A DNA stretch of 7,499 nucleotides from Acidobacteriaceae bacterium (lineage in GTDB: Bacteria > Acidobacteriota > Terriglobia > Terriglobales > Acidobacteriaceae): positions 20,526-28,024 of the forward strand of contig PMBA01000444.1 of NCBI GenBank assembly GCA_003152795.1, in the 5' to 3' direction. Under the pieces are notes generated by a model, which worked only from the letters and a program-made list of their open reading frames with translations, had not been told where the DNA came from and ran no database searches. The stretch's first letter is position 1. Every line of letters begins with the position of its first letter. Both the position numbers and the translations under genes were made by a program. Of the stretch, positions 6,106 through 7,499 are shown in pieces.

Positions 6106-6111
6106 TTTATA
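6106..6111 (-). promoter_or_regulatory. Possible -10 element upstream of pdxT
   Basis: The minus strand reads TATAAAAT here (TATAAA at 6111-6106), the best -10 match upstream of pdxT. No convincing -35 is found at 16-18 bases. A start near 6099 would leave a leader of about 75 nt to the ATG at 6025. Confidence 0.3.
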
Positions 6112-6674
6112 CGACGGCTTGGCGACTGTTGCTTACAGGAGATGGAGACGATCGCGGGATCGACCGGATCGGCGTTGGAGGGGATTCAAGCATGGGTGGG
6201 AGGGCTCTTGTTTACAGATAGGTTATTAACCCGTGTTTACCACTACCCCCCTCCCCCCCTGGTATCTGGAATCAGTGGGTTAGGCTGTGGAAAACTGTCC
6301 AGTCCTAGAGCCCAAAGGGGTTACATGGATAGTATTCCGGAATAAGGAGTTAGGTCCAAAATCGTCGGTTTTGTCCCGATTTGGGCTGGACTCGGGCGCC
6401 TCGGTCGCGTCAATAATATGTTGTCAAAGAGTAACTACGTACCTTTTGCCAGATGCGGCTTGGCCGTCTCTGAAGACGGAGACACTTCGCACCGCAACGT
6501 TCTTAAAAAATTTTCGCATGGAGCCAGGCGGATGTCTGTGAGAGCGGTCACAGGTTGATTGTGATGATTTAAGGACAAGACTGGCGAGCTGGCCGTATGA
6601 ACCCGTAGTGCAAGGCACTCTGTCAGATTCAGTATCGGTGAACGGCACGCTCGGGTCAATTTACTTGAGAGCCG
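6112..6674. other. Gene-poor stretch with no recognisable feature
   Basis: Only short, unsupported frames occur here on both strands and none translates to a family I recognise. Small structures present are an interrupted C-tract (C6-T-C7, 6246-6259) and a hairpin CCGTCT/AGACGG (6464-6469 with 6474-6479), followed further on by an A/T run. Base composition is patchier and more AT-rich than in the flanking genes, consistent with decayed or accessory DNA next to the toxin-antitoxin remnant. No tRNA, CRISPR or insertion sequence ends were seen. Confidence 0.5.
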
Positions 6675-6988
6675 TTATAACAGAGGCTCCAAGTCACGCG
6701 CGCCGTGTACCACCCGGAGGACAAATACCTCTCCGGGGTCAACCCTATAGAAAAGCAGATGCTTGGGAAATCCCCCAATCGCCATTCGTCTCACATTTTG
6801 GAGTTCCGAGGATTGAAATGTGCACGGCGATCCTGTTGTCGGGCGGTTCACTACGCGCAATATGGCGGCGGTGACTGCCGTCTCCAGCGCTTGGCGAGGT
6901 CGTTTCCGGACTGGGTCGAATACCAGTCGGCTTGTTCGATGATATCAGCGACAGCCGCATCGCTGAGAACGAGGCGGTTCTTTTTCAC
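6675..6988 (-). pseudogene. parE: ParE/RelE-type toxin gene, frameshifted
   Basis: The first frame starts with GTG at 6988, overlapping the antitoxin stop in a GTGA junction. It reads (M)KKNRLVLSDAAVADIIEQA, then DWYSTQSGNDLAKRW, but drifts out of frame and stops at TAG (6851-6853) after 45 residues. The adjacent frame carries the rest: AVTAAILRVVNRPTTGSPC, then VRRMAIGGFPKHLLFYRVD and VFVLRVVHGARDLEPLL, ending at 6675. These are the helical N-terminus and C-terminal strands of a ParE-like fold (the FPxHLLFYRV and VLRVxHGARD patterns). Restoring one G after the TGG Trp codon at about 6884 joins the halves as RW-ET-AVTAA and yields 104 residues, the normal ParE length. As written, the toxin is truncated and probably inactive, unless the missing base is a sequencing error. 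Confidence 0.8.
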
Positions 6989-7236
6989 TGCTTACGAGCG
7001 CGGTCGCGGAGAGCGGGAATCAATCCCTTACGGCGGATTTCGGCGATGGGAAGTTCAATTTTCGGCCCTTTGGCGGCAGCGACGAGATCCTGTTCAAGAT
7101 TGCTTAGGCGCCTCTCCTTGTCTTGCCGAATCAGTTCGCGGACATACTCGCTTGGCGTTCCCCAATCGCCTGAGGCGACCTGCCTTTCGACGTATTGTTT
7201 GAGCGGTTCGGGTAGGGAGATGTTCAGGGAGGTCAT
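6985..7236 (-). CDS. parD: ParD-like ribbon-helix-helix antitoxin
   Basis: The antitoxin of a ParDE-type module binds the toxin through its C-terminal part and represses its own operon through an N-terminal ribbon-helix-helix. From MTSLNISLPEPLKQYVERQV the protein is 83 residues: a beta strand (LNISL), two helices (PLKQYVERQV; TPSEYVRELIRQDKERR) with the GDWGTPSEYVR turn typical of ParD/CopG, then a charged tail. The stop overlaps the toxin start (GTGA), so translation is probably coupled. ATG at 7236 is the homology-based start. ATG at 7242 (adding Met-Pro) sits exactly where transcription from the predicted promoter would begin and could be used as a leaderless start. A longer upstream extension in the same frame is not protein-like. 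Confidence 0.88.
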   Translation of the reverse strand: MTSLNISLPEPLKQYVERQVASGDWGTPSEYVRELIRQDKERRLSNLEQDLVAAAKGPKIELPIAEIRRKGLIPALRDRARKQ

Positions 7237-7246
7237 GGGCATGTCT

Positions 7247-7268
7247 TCATAATATGACAGTTTATGAC
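7247..7268. promoter_or_regulatory. Candidate antitoxin operator
   Basis: TCATA-A-TATGA (7247-7257) is a perfect palindrome around one base. TATGAC occurs at 7253-7258 and again at 7263-7268, a direct repeat at a 10-base period, one helical turn. The sites cover the -10 and much of the promoter spacer. Ribbon-helix-helix repressors commonly bind such closely spaced short repeats, so self-repression by the antitoxin is likely. Confidence 0.55.
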
Positions 7269-7277
7269 GGCGAGCAA
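7249..7277 (-). promoter_or_regulatory. Candidate promoter of the toxin-antitoxin pair
   Basis: On the minus strand TTGCTC (7277-7272) is followed after exactly 17 bases by TATTAT (7254-7249, five of six -10 matches). The expected transcript start coincides with the ATG at 7242-7240, six bases after the -10, suggesting a leaderless message. Confidence 0.55.
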
Positions 7278-7400
7278 GGGACGCCGAACAAAGGAAGACT
7301 GAGTTCGAGATCCCCAGATGCGGGCAGTCGTGGAATTCTAGATATCGCAAAGGGCGCGATGTGTGATGCACCCGGCGTCAAAGTACTTAAAGTAACTGGC

Positions 7401-7499
7401 TCATTCCCAATTTGGAGTAGCTACTTTCGTGGGATTGCGTGTGCTCATTACAGGGAAATACTGAAATGGGCGATAGGTTGCGTCTGGAGGACGTTGCCA
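7401..7499 (-). CDS. Possible C-terminal end of an unidentified gene
   Basis: On the minus strand a frame enters from the right edge and runs 32 codons to TGA (7401-7403), including PDATYRPFQYFPVMSTRNPT and ending ATPNWE. I do not recognise it, and an open run of this length is expected fairly often by chance. It competes with the plus-strand frame at 7466. Confidence 0.2.
   Translation of the reverse strand, partial: WQRPPDATYRPFQYFPVMSTRNPTKVATPNWE
7466..7499 (+). CDS. Possible N-terminus of a gene leaving the window
   Basis: ATG at 7466 opens MGDRLRLEDVA up to the right edge. The DVA motif at this place recalls the start of LacI-type DNA-binding domains, but eleven residues cannot establish this. 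A weak AGGGAA lies upstream (7452-7457). Confidence 0.2.
   Translation, partial: MGDRLRLEDVA

Noticed and set aside
6246..6259. C6-T-C7 tract as a phase-variation switch
   Set aside because: It is not inside or at the promoter of any identified gene, and the interrupting T lowers slippage.
6675..6988. Programmed ribosomal frameshift making a full ParE
   Set aside because: No slippery heptamer or downstream structure is evident near 6884, and ParE toxins are not known to need frameshifting; mutation or sequencing error is simpler.
1..7499. CRISPR array, tRNA or rRNA genes
   Set aside because: No regularly spaced repeats, tRNA-like cloverleaf signatures or rRNA-like segments were found by eye on either strand.

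Overview
The window looks like chromosomal housekeeping DNA from a soil-type bacterium, most likely an Acidobacteriota member near Koribacter/Acidobacteriales. That is an inference from the moderately high GC, the DUF420 protein, a PEP-CTERM-tailed protein and the style of the encoded proteins; no rRNA or other decisive marker is present.

Left part (1-1815, minus strand): three genes run leftwards and may form one transcription unit. They are lepB (signal peptidase I), an unrecognised 72-residue two-helix membrane protein with a strong ribosome binding site, and carA (small, glutamine-hydrolysing subunit of carbamoyl-phosphate synthase), which leaves the window at its C-terminal end. carA also has its own candidate extended -10 promoter. 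Between lepB and the divergent DUF420 gene lies a large imperfect inverted repeat (1838-1919).

Middle (1971-4892): plus-strand genes for a DUF420 four-helix membrane protein, ssb (single-stranded DNA-binding protein with the acidic tip) and a pterin-4a-carbinolamine dehydratase. The last converges on a minus-strand MFS exporter of the EntS/MFS_3 type. ssb is followed by a perfect GC-rich hairpin.

Right-centre (4893-6025): a 56-residue plus-strand protein made of little more than a signal peptide joined to a PEP-CTERM sorting signal. It converges on minus-strand pdxT (glutaminase subunit of PLP synthase), which lacks its usual partner pdxS nearby.

Right end (6026-7499): about 650 bases without a recognisable gene, then a minus-strand ParD/ParE-type toxin-antitoxin pair. 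The antitoxin is intact and its promoter carries a compact operator-like set of TATGA repeats. The toxin frame is broken by one apparent missing base. The last ~220 bases are unassigned, with short open frames running off the edge on both strands.

I did not find a convincing large undescribed system. The points most worth a second look are the minimal PEP-CTERM protein, the frameshifted toxin next to an intact, apparently self-regulated antitoxin, and the inverted repeat between lepB and the DUF420 gene.
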